Of a stretch of DNA of 45,396 bases, positions 13,766-22,453 are shown piece after piece. Numbering within the stretch: the first letter of the stretch is position 1; each line of letters begins with the position of its first letter. The notes beneath the pieces are model-generated. The model saw only the letters and a program-made list of their open reading frames with translations. It made no database searches and was not told where the DNA came from. Origin of the DNA: Bacillota bacterium. GTDB taxonomy: Bacteria; Bacillota; Clostridia; Tissierellales; Peptoniphilaceae. The translations under genes were made by a program, and so were the position numbers. The stretch is from the NCBI GenBank assembly GCA_023394045.1, contig JAEXBN010000045.1, positions 1 to 45,396 of the forward strand, in the 5' to 3' direction.

Positions 13766-15625
13766 ATGCAAGAAAGAGAACAAATTCGGAATGTTGCCAT
13801 CATTGCGCATGTCGATCATGGAAAAACAACGTTGGTGGACGCATTGCTCCGAACCAGCGGAATGATTCGTGAAAATCAGGATGTGCGCGAAAGAGTCATG
13901 GATTCCAATGATCTGGAGCGCGAGCGCGGCATTACCATCCTCTCCAAAAATACGGCGGTGAATTATGAAGACAACAAGATCAACATCATTGATACGCCGG
14001 GACACGCGGATTTTGGGGGAGAAGTGGAGCGCGTCTTGAAGATGTGCGATGGCGTTATTTTGGTGGTGGATGCTTTTGAAGGTCCAATGCCGCAGACCAA
14101 GTTTGTGTTGCGCAAGGCGATTGAATTGGAGCTTCCGGCGATTCTTTGCATCAATAAAGTGGATCGTTCAGAAGCGCGCGTCGATGAAGTGCGCGAGGAA
14201 ATCTATGATCTTTTCCTATCGATTGATGCGCCGATTGAGTACTTGGACAGTCCGGTGGTCTATGCATCGGCGAAGGCGGGCTGGTCGCTTTCGGAGCAGG
14301 AATGGGCGGAGCAGAAGAAACGCGGGGAAGAGCCCCAGGGGACAGATATGCGCCCGCTTCTGGATTGCATCATCGATCAAATTCCAGCTCCATCCGGCGA
14401 TGAGCATCTTCCCTTTAAGCTGTTAATTTCTACGGCAGATTACAATGATTATGTAGGTCGGATCGGAATCGGCAAGGTGGAGCAGGGACAGATCAAGATC
14501 AATGCGGAAGCAGTGATCACCAACTATAACAATGCGGAGAAAAGCAAAAAGATCCGCATTACGAACATTTTTGAATTTGATGGTTTGAGGCGCGTCCCAG
14601 TGGAAACGACCAGTGTGGGATCCATCGTTGCGGTCTCCGGTGTGGAAGGAATCGAGGTGGGTGATACACTCTGCGCACCGGAAGACCCAACCGCGCTTCC
14701 GTTTTTGAAGATTTCTGAACCAACCCTGCAGATGAATTTCCTCGTTAACGATTCTCCCTTTGCGGGGAGATCCGGCGATTATGTCACATCCAGACATATC
14801 CGGGCACGTCTTGAAAAAGAACTGCATACGGATGTGAGCCTACGTGTGGAGGATGGGGATTCAACGGATTCCTTCCGGGTGAGCGGGCGAGGCGAGCTGC
14901 ACCTTTCGGTACTCATTGAAAAGATGCGGCGCGAAGGATACGAATTTATGGTCTCCAAACCGGAACCTTTATACCGCAGCGACGAGGCGGGTCACTTGCT
15001 GGAGCCGATGGAAGAAGCGGTGGTGGATGTGGATCAGGAGTATGCCGGCGCAGTCATTCAGGCGCTGGGGCGGCGCAAAGGGGAGCTGAAGGAGATGAAG
15101 ACCTCTCCGTCCGGATTTACGCGGCTGGTCTTCCGCATTCCTGCCCGCGGTTTGATTGGATATCGCCAGGCGCTTCTTACCGATACGCGCGGAACCGGGA
15201 TTCTCAACAGCGAATTCGACGGATACGAGCCTTATAAAGGAGAGATTCCGCGTCGTTCTTCCGGATCTTTGGTGGTGTTTGAAACGGGAGAATCGACCAC
15301 TTATGGTCTTCATGCAGCGCAAGAACGGGGGGTGCTGTTTATTGGTCCGGGAGAAGAGGTCTACGAGGGAGAGATTGTGGGGGCCAACCCAAAAGGCGAG
15401 GACTTGGATGTGAATGTCTGCAAGAAAAAAGCGCTCACGAATATCCGCTCTTCGGCCTCGGATGATGCGTTGAAGCTCACCCCTCCGAATCGGATGAGTC
15501 TGGAACAGATGATGGAATTCATTGAAACCGATGAATTGATTGAGGTGACGCCGGATGCGCTTCGGATGCGGAAGACGACGCTGAGTGCACAGGCGCGGTA
15601 TAAAGCGGCAAAGTATAAAAAATAA
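13766..15625 (+). CDS. typA: Translational GTPase TypA/BipA
   Basis: Ribosome-associated GTPase of the EF-G group, linked to 50S assembly and stress or cold adaptation. The protein has 619 residues, usual for the family. G1 is AHVDHGKTT, the switch 1 region is ERERGITI, G3 is DTPGHADFGGEVERV and G4 is NKVDR. Domain II follows at about 205-300, then EF-G-like domains III and V, and the C-terminal TypA-specific domain beginning around GRGELHLSVLIEKMRREGYEF. ATG 13766 has AAGGAG (13755-13760). cls starts 15 bp after the stop, so the two may be co-transcribed. Confidence 0.97.
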   Translation: MQEREQIRNVAIIAHVDHGKTTLVDALLRTSGMIRENQDVRERVMDSNDLERERGITILSKNTAVNYEDNKINIIDTPGHADFGGEVERVLKMCDGVILVVDAFEGPMPQTKFVLRKAIELELPAILCINKVDRSEARVDEVREEIYDLFLSIDAPIEYLDSPVVYASAKAGWSLSEQEWAEQKKRGEEPQGTDMRPLLDCIIDQIPAPSGDEHLPFKLLISTADYNDYVGRIGIGKVEQGQIKINAEAVITNYNNAEKSKKIRITNIFEFDGLRRVPVETTSVGSIVAVSGVEGIEVGDTLCAPEDPTALPFLKISEPTLQMNFLVNDSPFAGRSGDYVTSRHIRARLEKELHTDVSLRVEDGDSTDSFRVSGRGELHLSVLIEKMRREGYEFMVSKPEPLYRSDEAGHLLEPMEEAVVDVDQEYAGAVIQALGRRKGELKEMKTSPSGFTRLVFRIPARGLIGYRQALLTDTRGTGILNSEFDGYEPYKGEIPRRSSGSLVVFETGESTTYGLHAAQERGVLFIGPGEEVYEGEIVGANPKGEDLDVNVCKKKALTNIRSSASDDALKLTPPNRMSLEQMMEFIETDELIEVTPDALRMRKTTLSAQARYKAAKYKK

Positions 15626-15640
15626 ACGGAGTGATCAACG

Positions 15641-17095
15641 ATGCGTGAGTTTTTCCTGGTGTATGATCTGCCGTCTTTTTGGTGGATGAATATTATCCTG
15701 GCCATTGCGATTATCTATATGAATCGTTATCGCCCGGCTAGGTCAACGACGCTCTGGTTGATGATTATGGCGCTGTTTCCGATTGTCGGATTTATTCCGT
15801 ATCTTCTTTTGGGAAGGGACACGCGGCGGCGCCGTAAATTTTATGAAAAGAATACGATGGATATGCGGATCATGGAACAGGCGTTGGTGGACTTCGATGA
15901 TATTCGCCGGAAGCAGGAGCTGGATGATGCCGGCCGGTTTCAGGATTATATGGAGCTCGTCGCCATTAACGCCCGAACGGGACGCACAGAGCTGTCGGAA
16001 GGCAATCGCGTGCAGATCTTCACGGATGGGCGCAGTAAGTTTGATGCGTTGATTGCCGATATCGATGCAGCGACACAGGAGATCAATCTTCAGTATTATA
16101 TTCTTAAGTCGGATGCGCTGGGCTACGAACTCATTCATGCCTTGATGCGCGCAGTCTCGCGCGGCGTACATGTCCGCGTGCTGAGCGATGGCATCGGCGT
16201 GCGATCCCTTTCGCGGCGCGCGCAGAAGGAAATGCGCCAGTCCGGAATCGAATTCGGCATTTTTTTTCCTTCTGTGCTTCGCTACATCAATTTGCGCTTG
16301 AATTATCGGAATCACAGGAAGATCGTCGTCATCGACAACGCGATAGGCTATATTGGCGGATTCAATGTAGGGGATGAGTATGTGGGCCGAAGCCCGCGCT
16401 TTGGTCCCTGGAGGGATACGCATCTGCGGATTGAAGGCCTCGCTGTGGCATCCATGAAGCTGCGTTTTCTCCAGGATTGGTATTATGTTCTCGGCACCGA
16501 TCCAGCGCAGGAGCCCGCTTTTACGCCGAGGCGACCGGAGAATGGGGATGTTTTCTGTCAGCTGGTCTCCAGCGGTCCGGATACGGCGCTAGCCAACATT
16601 AAATTTTCGATGTTGAAGATGATTTCAGCAGCCAATAAGGCGATTTATATTCAGACCCCCTATTTCATTCCGGATCAGTCGATCTATGAAGCGCTGGTGC
16701 TTGCGATTCAACAGGGAGTGGAGGTCAATCTGATGATTCCGGATCGGCCGGATCATCCGGTCGTCTATCCGGCGACGATGTCATTTGCTGGAGAGCTGAT
16801 TCATGCCGGGGCAAAGGTCTATCGTTATGAGCGGGGCTTTTTGCACAGCAAGGTTTTAATCATTGATGATGTAGCATCGCTGGTGGGCTCGTGCAATATG
16901 GATGAGCGCTCATTCTCACTGAATTTTGAATCGTCGGAATTTTTGCTTTCTCCGGAGGTCAACGCGCAGCTGCGTGCAGCGTTCCAAAAGGATATTGAAT
17001 TTAGTACACTTTTGACACCGGAGCTGTATCAGCAACGATCGCTGCTGATGAAGCTCAAAGAGCCAGTGTGCCGGCTGTTTGCTCCGCTTTTATAG
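15641..17095 (+). CDS. cls: Cardiolipin synthase (phospholipase D type)
   Basis: Condenses two phosphatidylglycerol molecules to cardiolipin and glycerol at the membrane. The protein has 484 residues. Two N-terminal hydrophobic helices (about 15-30 and 36-57) precede the two PLD domains. HKD motif 1 is HRKIVVIDN with His225, Lys227 and Asp232, and HKD motif 2 is HSKVLIIDD with His402, Lys404 and Asp409. Both motifs are complete, with the expected GGFNVGDEY and GSCNMDERSFSLNFE segments after them. The last 11 bp including the stop are tandemly duplicated (17085-17106). It is probably in one operon with typA and the membrane gene that follows. Confidence 0.95.
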   Translation: MREFFLVYDLPSFWWMNIILAIAIIYMNRYRPARSTTLWLMIMALFPIVGFIPYLLLGRDTRRRRKFYEKNTMDMRIMEQALVDFDDIRRKQELDDAGRFQDYMELVAINARTGRTELSEGNRVQIFTDGRSKFDALIADIDAATQEINLQYYILKSDALGYELIHALMRAVSRGVHVRVLSDGIGVRSLSRRAQKEMRQSGIEFGIFFPSVLRYINLRLNYRNHRKIVVIDNAIGYIGGFNVGDEYVGRSPRFGPWRDTHLRIEGLAVASMKLRFLQDWYYVLGTDPAQEPAFTPRRPENGDVFCQLVSSGPDTALANIKFSMLKMISAANKAIYIQTPYFIPDQSIYEALVLAIQQGVEVNLMIPDRPDHPVVYPATMSFAGELIHAGAKVYRYERGFLHSKVLIIDDVASLVGSCNMDERSFSLNFESSEFLLSPEVNAQLRAAFQKDIEFSTLLTPELYQQRSLLMKLKEPVCRLFAPLL

Positions 17096-17118
17096 CGCTT
17101 TTATAGAAAGGAGAGCCA

Positions 17119-17694
17119 ATGAAAAAAGCACCGTCTTCGCGCTTCGATAAACTCATGAATGGTCTTCTTTTTCTGGATCTATTGGTTTACGCGGCGTTCT
17201 TAATTTATTTTATTTTATGTGGGATGGAAAATTTGACCGCCTTTTTCCTTTTGCTGGCCGCCGCCTATCCCTTGGGACTCATTTTATGGGTTCTGAGCCT
17301 TGTGCATGCGTTGACGATCTTTTTTCGTCGTGATGCAGACGGCTTCGATATCTTTTTAGGGATCTCGGAAGTGGTTTTGACTTTGGCGCTGACGCCGGGA
17401 GTCTTTACTCTCTGGCGGACGCTGCTTTCCGATCCGGGGCTGGTGTTTTCCTATTTCAATCAGGAGTTCTTTTTCCGGAGCTGGATGCTGGCGCGTTTAC
17501 TCACGATTTATTTATTGTTTTTACGCGGCATCGTTGGCCGTTTTCTCCGGCCAGAGGCGGTTGAACCGTTAAAAGTGGAAGATTTGTCAATGGAAATGAG
17601 AAGGGTAGGAAGAGAGGATCCCCTGGCATCCATGGTTCAGATGACAGAGGAAACAGGAAGTCATATCGATCCACAGGAGAAACCAAAAGACTGA
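17119..17694 (+). CDS. Hypothetical integral membrane protein
   Basis: A 191-residue protein that I do not recognise. Hydrophobic stretches lie at about 14-34, 38-68 (probably two helices), 78-97 and 121-137, giving around five membrane segments. A charged, probably cytosolic tail of about 50 residues follows and ends in EKPKD. There is no signal peptide and no catalytic motif. AAAGGAG lies just upstream of ATG 17119. It sits between cls and rex with gaps of 23 and 15 bp, so it is likely co-transcribed with both. A role near the membrane is all that can be inferred. Confidence 0.8.
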   Translation: MKKAPSSRFDKLMNGLLFLDLLVYAAFLIYFILCGMENLTAFFLLLAAAYPLGLILWVLSLVHALTIFFRRDADGFDIFLGISEVVLTLALTPGVFTLWRTLLSDPGLVFSYFNQEFFFRSWMLARLLTIYLLFLRGIVGRFLRPEAVEPLKVEDLSMEMRRVGREDPLASMVQMTEETGSHIDPQEKPKD

Positions 17695-17709
17695 GCTGGG
17701 AGGGAGTTT

Positions 17710-18351
17710 ATGGACAAGGCGATTTCAAGCGCGGTCATTCGGCGGCTGCCAAAATACCTGCGCTATTTGACCGGACTGGAAGAGAATGGAATTGAGCGTA
17801 TTTCTTCTCAGAAACTGAGTGAAATTACCGGGTTTACTGCATCACAGATCCGCCAGGATCTGAACCATTTTGGAGGATTTGGACAGCAGGGATATGGCTA
17901 TAATGTCCATACGCTTCGTGAGCAAATCGTTCGGATCATTGGCATTGATCGCGGCTTTCGGATCGCCATTGCCGGCGCCGGGCACCTCGGCGTTGCGTTG
18001 GCCAATTCGGTTTTATTCCGTGAAAATCGCTTTCAGCTTGTGTCCATGTTCGACATTGATCCTCATGTGATCGGGACGAAAATTGGGGAAGTTCAAGTGG
18101 AGCCTGTGGATCGGATGGAAGAGATCCTCAGAAAACAGAAGATTGATATTTTGACCATTACGACACCGCGCCGTTCCGCGCAGGAATTGGCGGATACGGC
18201 GGTTCGCGCCGGCGTGCATGGCATTTGGAATTATGCGCAGGTTGATTTGAAACTGCCAGAAAATGTGGTACTGGAGAATGTCTATTTGAAGGAAAGCCTA
18301 CATACGTTGGTGTACTATATGGGAAATTTAAAGGATTACAAGGCGCATTGA
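17710..18351 (+). CDS. rex: Redox-sensing transcriptional repressor Rex
   Basis: Repressor that leaves DNA when the NADH/NAD+ ratio rises, controlling fermentation and respiration genes. The protein has 213 residues. The N-terminal winged helix spans about 1-78 (PKYLRYL, LSEITGFTASQIRQDLNHFG). The C-terminal Rossmann fold carries GAGHLG (89-94) and the conserved GVHGIWNYAQVDLKLPENVVLENVYL segment. GGAGGG precedes ATG 17710. I saw no TTGTGAAN4TTCACAA-type Rex operator in the window, so its targets lie elsewhere. Proximity to a YdiF-type ABC-F gene matches Bacillus ydiF-rex synteny. Confidence 0.95.
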   Translation: MDKAISSAVIRRLPKYLRYLTGLEENGIERISSQKLSEITGFTASQIRQDLNHFGGFGQQGYGYNVHTLREQIVRIIGIDRGFRIAIAGAGHLGVALANSVLFRENRFQLVSMFDIDPHVIGTKIGEVQVEPVDRMEEILRKQKIDILTITTPRRSAQELADTAVRAGVHGIWNYAQVDLKLPENVVLENVYLKESLHTLVYYMGNLKDYKAH

Positions 18352-18369
18352 TTCCTGATTGGAAGCAAA

Positions 18370-18423
18370 ATGCTGGAGATCCGTATGCGCATCGTGGTCG
18401 GGAGAAAGAGAAGGAAGAAATGA
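18370..18423 (+). CDS. Possible 17-codon leader ORF upstream of the ABC-F gene
   Basis: ATG 18370 opens the short frame MLEIRMRIVVGRKRRKK and stops at TGA 18421-18423. GGAAG (18361-18365) lies 4-5 nt upstream as a possible ribosome site. The stop overlaps the ABC-F ribosome site GAGGAG (18422-18427), so a ribosome finishing here would sit on it. Seven of the last eleven residues are Arg or Lys. Leader peptides of this kind control several antibiotic-resistance ABC-F genes, but translation of this one is unproven. Confidence 0.35.
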   Translation: MLEIRMRIVVGRKRRKK

Positions 18424-18429
18424 GGAGCC

Positions 18430-20382
18430 GTGGCTGTTTTTACGGTACAAAAGCTGAATAAGAGCTATGGTGCGACGCCGATTCTGGAAGATGTGTCCTT
18501 TCTGGTCAATGAAGGGGATAAAATCGGCATCATCGGGGTCAATGGTTCAGGAAAAACGACGCTCATGCGGACACTGATCCATGAGCTGGAGCCGGATGGC
18601 GGTTCTATTTTTCATCGGGATGACCTGAGGATGGGATATCTGCGTCAAAATGTTCGCATTGAAAGCGATTTGACGCTTTATGAAACCTGCAAGGCGGGGT
18701 ATGCGCGTGCGTTTCAGCTGGAGGATCAGCTGCGTGCTTTAGAGCAGGAAATGGGCGGATTGGAGGGCAAACCTCGCGAGCTGGAAGCCGTGATGGAAAA
18801 GCACCAGCGGCTGACGGAGCGATTCGTCGAAGAAGGAGGATTATCTTACGATTCGGAAATCCGCGGCATCCTTAAAGGCATGGGATTCCAGGAAGATCGC
18901 TTTGATCAGCCGGTGAGAGTTCTATCCGGGGGCGAAAAATCGAGAGTGGAGTTGGCAGCGATGCTCTGCGGCCGTCCGGATGTTTTGCTTCTGGATGAGC
19001 CAACGAACCATTTAGACATGCAGGCGACGGCCTTTTTGGAGTCCATGCTGCAGAATTTCCGCGGCGCCGTCTTGCTGATCTCCCATGACCGCTATTTTCT
19101 CGACAGGGTTTGCAACCGGATCTTTCTTGTCGAGCATCATCACGTTTCTGCCTATGATTGCGGGTATTTGGAGTATGCGAAGCGCCGCCAAAAGGAGTTG
19201 GAGGTGCTTCGCCACGCGTATGAAAATCAACAGGAAGAAATTGCCCGCCAGGAAGAAATCATCGATCGTCTTTCCCGGCTGGGAGGTTCGAAACGCAAGC
19301 GCGGAATTGCACAGTCACGTTCCCGCCAGAAGCTTCTCGACAAGATGGTGCGTCTGGAAAAGCCGCCGGAAGACGCGGAGCATATGCAACTTCGGTTAAA
19401 GCCGAAATATCCGAGCGGCGAGGACGTATTGAGTGTCCGGGAATTGTCTAAATCGTATGATGGACAGATGCTGTTCGAACATGTCAGCTTTGAGATCCAC
19501 CGCGGTCAACGCGTGGGTTTGATTGGGGAAAATGGAATTGGGAAAACAACGCTTTTCCGCCTTCTGATGAAACAGGAGGAGCCGGATACGGGAAGCATCT
19601 CGTTTGGGGCCTCCGTGAAAGTTGCCTTTTTCGATCAGGAACAAAAGACTCTTTCGCCGGAAAAAACGGTTCTGGATGAATTGTGGGATCGCTATCCGCA
19701 AATGGATCATTTTACGGTACGCAGTGCGTTGGCGCGTTTTCAGTTCGTTGGGGATGATCTGTTCCGGCTCGTCGGCGAGTGTTCAGGCGGTGAGCGGGCG
19801 CGGCTTTCCCTGCTCAAATTGATGCTCTCATCGGCCAACGTCCTTCTTTTGGATGAGCCGACCAACCATTTGGACATTGAAAGTCGGGAAATTTTGGAAG
19901 ACGCGCTGCTCGACTATGAGGGGACAGTCTTTTTTATCAGCCATGACCGCTACTTTCTCAATCGGGTAGGCACCCATCTGTTTCGCCTGACCGCAGATGG
20001 AATGGAGACCTATCTCGGGACGTATGATGAGGTGCAGGAACAGTTGGCGGCGCAGACGGATTCGGCTTCTTTGGAGGCTCCGGAAAAGACAAAGACGCAG
20101 GAGAAAAAGGAAAAGAAGCAGGAACAAGCCGCACGTAAAGAACTCCGGCGTCTGCGCGCCCGCGTGGGGGAAATTGACCGGGAATTGGAACGCTTGGAGG
20201 AGGAAGAGAAGTCTCTGACGGAGCGTTCCTTTGATCCATCGCTCTATGAGGATTATGAAGAGGCGATGCGCATTCATGATGAATTGGCTCAGATTCAGAA
20301 GAAGAAGGAAGCGCTGACGGATGAATGGCTGGAGCTGGAAAGCATCCTGGAGGAGGAATCAGACCGTGGAGGTGAAGCATGA
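18430..20382 (+). CDS. ydiF: ABC-F family ATPase (YdiF-like)
   Basis: Soluble twin-ATPase ABC-F protein. Family members act on the ribosome, either in translation or in protection against antibiotics. The protein has 650 residues. Domain 1 has Walker A GVNGSGKT (36-43), signature LSGGEKSR and Walker B LLLDEPTNHLD. Domain 2 has Walker A GENGIGKT (366-373), signature CSGGERAR and a second LLLDEPTNHLD. A basic linker lies between them and a Glu/Lys-rich coiled coil fills the last 110 residues. There are no membrane segments. The start is GTG 18430 behind GAGGAG (18422-18427). Position next to rex supports YdiF. Resistance function is not implied. Confidence 0.9.
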   Translation: MAVFTVQKLNKSYGATPILEDVSFLVNEGDKIGIIGVNGSGKTTLMRTLIHELEPDGGSIFHRDDLRMGYLRQNVRIESDLTLYETCKAGYARAFQLEDQLRALEQEMGGLEGKPRELEAVMEKHQRLTERFVEEGGLSYDSEIRGILKGMGFQEDRFDQPVRVLSGGEKSRVELAAMLCGRPDVLLLDEPTNHLDMQATAFLESMLQNFRGAVLLISHDRYFLDRVCNRIFLVEHHHVSAYDCGYLEYAKRRQKELEVLRHAYENQQEEIARQEEIIDRLSRLGGSKRKRGIAQSRSRQKLLDKMVRLEKPPEDAEHMQLRLKPKYPSGEDVLSVRELSKSYDGQMLFEHVSFEIHRGQRVGLIGENGIGKTTLFRLLMKQEEPDTGSISFGASVKVAFFDQEQKTLSPEKTVLDELWDRYPQMDHFTVRSALARFQFVGDDLFRLVGECSGGERARLSLLKLMLSSANVLLLDEPTNHLDIESREILEDALLDYEGTVFFISHDRYFLNRVGTHLFRLTADGMETYLGTYDEVQEQLAAQTDSASLEAPEKTKTQEKKEKKQEQAARKELRRLRARVGEIDRELERLEEEEKSLTERSFDPSLYEDYEEAMRIHDELAQIQKKKEALTDEWLELESILEEESDRGGEA

Positions 20383-21338
20383 AGATCTGCTCCTATCGTG
20401 GTGAACAGAAGGAATATCCGGAAAATACGTTGTTGGCGTTCCGCGAAGCCATTTTAGCCGGGGCTGAAGCGATCGCCCTAGATGTCCACATGACCAAAGA
20501 CCGGATTCCAGTGATCTTCCAGGATGATTCGTTGGGAAGGATGGTGGATGGCATTGGATTATTGCGCCACCATACGCTGGAGGAAGTGCAATCGTACCGG
20601 TTCAACGACCCTTTTGCGAATGTTGAGCAGCAGATTCCGACCATCGACGAATATTTGAGCTGGGCAGACAAGCTTCCGCATCGCACGGTCTTGATGCTCA
20701 AAAATGAGCAATTTTTTTATCCACATTTGGAAGAGGAATTGATGAAGCGGCTGGATGCTTTTGAGGGGCTGGATCGGGTCATTGTCGCTTCGGCGCGTCT
20801 GGAAAGCCTGCGCCAGTTTCATATGCGCTATCCAGAAGTCAAACTGGCTTGGATGAGCGATCAGCTGAAGATCGATCGCGTGGAACGGCTTAAAGAACTG
20901 GATATTAAGCGCATGATGGTTTCGGCACATGCCGTGACGCGACAGATGGTCGCGCTTTGCCGGGAAAATGGATTTTATCTGGATGCCGTGGATGTGCGCA
21001 CCTCCAAGCAGGTGGAACGTCTGGACAAGTTGATGATCGACGGGATTTTCACCACCGATGTGTCTATGGCGCGACAGACTTTGGGGATGGAACGAATGCC
21101 CTTTACGCCGGAACAGCTGGCGCAGGTGGAGATCGAAGAGAAAAGCCCTGAGGATGAAAAGGGACAGAAAACACAGATTCAGATTCTGGCGCAGCATGCG
21201 AAAGAGCTTTCCGCCAATAAAGGACATCATGGCAAGGGCAATATCTTTTCCATTTTGATTGCCATGGCAATTTGCGTAACCTTGGCGACAGTGTTGACAT
21301 CGATTTTGATGAACGTTCTGAAAAACTTTTTCCATTAA
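20379..21338 (+). CDS. GDPD-like membrane protein with degenerate active site
   Basis: A 319-residue protein with a glycerophosphodiester phosphodiesterase TIM-barrel and one C-terminal membrane helix (about 290-311). The fold is recognisable from YPENTLLAFREAILAGAEAI and LDVHMTKDRIPVIFQDDSLGRM. The catalytic HRG is YRG (Tyr6), the metal-binding ExD is AxD (Ala33, Asp35) and the HD is QD (Gln48). Three of four key N-terminal residues are therefore missing, and hydrolase activity is unlikely. It overlaps the ABC-F stop by 4 bp, so it is coupled to that gene. A ligand-binding or scaffold role is possible. The tail before the helix is charged. Confidence 0.8.
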   Translation: MKICSYRGEQKEYPENTLLAFREAILAGAEAIALDVHMTKDRIPVIFQDDSLGRMVDGIGLLRHHTLEEVQSYRFNDPFANVEQQIPTIDEYLSWADKLPHRTVLMLKNEQFFYPHLEEELMKRLDAFEGLDRVIVASARLESLRQFHMRYPEVKLAWMSDQLKIDRVERLKELDIKRMMVSAHAVTRQMVALCRENGFYLDAVDVRTSKQVERLDKLMIDGIFTTDVSMARQTLGMERMPFTPEQLAQVEIEEKSPEDEKGQKTQIQILAQHAKELSANKGHHGKGNIFSILIAMAICVTLATVLTSILMNVLKNFFH

Positions 21339-21353
21339 ATTGGTTTGATGGAC

Positions 21354-21382
21354 TTGCATACGGCTGAATAAGTAGCTATAAT
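21354..21382 (+). promoter_or_regulatory. Promoter of the dnaJ-clpB operon
   Basis: TTGCAT (21354-21359), a 17-nt spacer, TATAAT (21377-21382). The start site should be near 21389, exactly where the CtsR box lies. Confidence 0.85.
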
Positions 21383-21388
21383 TTAATA

Positions 21389-21405
21389 GGTCAAAGAAAG
21401 TCAAA
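21389..21405 (+). promoter_or_regulatory. CtsR operator
   Basis: GGTCAAA (21389-21395), GAA, AGTCAAA (21399-21405). This matches the CtsR heptad direct repeat (A/G)GTCAAA-NAN-(A/G)GTCAAA at all defined positions. It covers the predicted start site, which suits repression relieved by heat. Confidence 0.88.
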
Positions 21406-21488
21406 GTAAATAGAGCGGATGGGCAGGAGCAAAAATCATAGGGATTCCTTCGTCGCCCATGGATGGATTCGCCAGAAAGGAGGATGCT

Positions 21489-22451
21489 TTGGAGTATCGT
21501 GATTACTATAAGACGCTCGGTGTGGATAAAGAAGCATCCGCAGATGAAATCAAAAAAGCGTATCGTCAATTAGCGAAGCAGTATCATCCGGATTTGCATC
21601 CGGACGATCAAGAAGCACAGGAAAAATTCAAACAGATCAACGAAGCCTATGAAGTGTTAGGCGATGCGGAAAAACGCAAGAAATATGACACTTTTGGCTC
21701 GAATTATAATTTCAGCGGAGGTCAGAATTTCGATCCTCGCGACTTTGGATTCGGAGGATCCGGAAGCAGAACGTACACGTACAGCAGCGGAAATGCCGGA
21801 GGATTTTCAGACTTTTTTAATCTGTTTTTTGGAGGCAATGGCGCAGGATCGGGAGCGCAGGGGTTTGATTTTGGCGGACTCTTTCGGGACGGCGCATCGG
21901 GTCGCCCCGGAACGGCGTATTCTGGAGGGCAGAGCCGGAGCAGAGCTGCCGACCGATATGAGACGACCATGGAGCTGAGCCTTGAAGAAGCGTTTCATGG
22001 CGGAAAGCGCGTTTTGAATCTGAGCATGAATGGTCAAAACCATGAGGTAACCGTGCAGTGGCCGGCAGGAATCCGGGATGGTAAAAAAATTCGTGTCAAG
22101 GGGGATAAATTTGGTCTGGATGGCAATTTGCTGGTTCATATTCATTTGAACACCGATGTGACCTTTGAGGGCAATCACCTGATACAACCGGTTTTCGTCT
22201 ATCCATGGGAAGCGTATTTCGGGACGAAAAAAACGGTGTCGACCTTGGATGGAAAGCTGAATGTCCGCATTCCCGCGCGCGTCGGATCGGGAACCCGTGT
22301 GCGGATTCCAAGGCATGGCTTTGTGGATCGCGAGGGAACGCGAGGAGACCTGTTTTTATCGGTGCAGCTGAAAAATCCGGACACCCTGAGCCGTGAACAG
22401 GAAAATCTTTATAAAAAGCTTGCTGTCGTTACAAGCAAAGAAAGGAGATAA
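21489..22451 (+). CDS. DnaJ/CbpA-type J-domain co-chaperone
   Basis: Stimulates an Hsp70 ATPase and hands over unfolded clients. The protein has 320 residues. The J domain (1-70) has the HPD motif at 33-35 (YHPDLHP). A Gly/Phe-rich linker follows (about 80-155), and two C-terminal beta domains complete it. The Cys-rich zinc domain of classical DnaJ is absent, which makes it CbpA-like. The start is TTG 21489, with AAAGGAGG (21476-21483) ideally spaced, giving MEYRDYYKTLGV. The upstream ATG 21459 would add ten unconserved residues and place the ribosome site inside the gene. clpB follows after 2 bp. The operon is under a CtsR box. Confidence 0.9.
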   Translation: MEYRDYYKTLGVDKEASADEIKKAYRQLAKQYHPDLHPDDQEAQEKFKQINEAYEVLGDAEKRKKYDTFGSNYNFSGGQNFDPRDFGFGGSGSRTYTYSSGNAGGFSDFFNLFFGGNGAGSGAQGFDFGGLFRDGASGRPGTAYSGGQSRSRAADRYETTMELSLEEAFHGGKRVLNLSMNGQNHEVTVQWPAGIRDGKKIRVKGDKFGLDGNLLVHIHLNTDVTFEGNHLIQPVFVYPWEAYFGTKKTVSTLDGKLNVRIPARVGSGTRVRIPRHGFVDREGTRGDLFLSVQLKNPDTLSREQENLYKKLAVVTSKERR

Positions 22452-22453
22452 CG

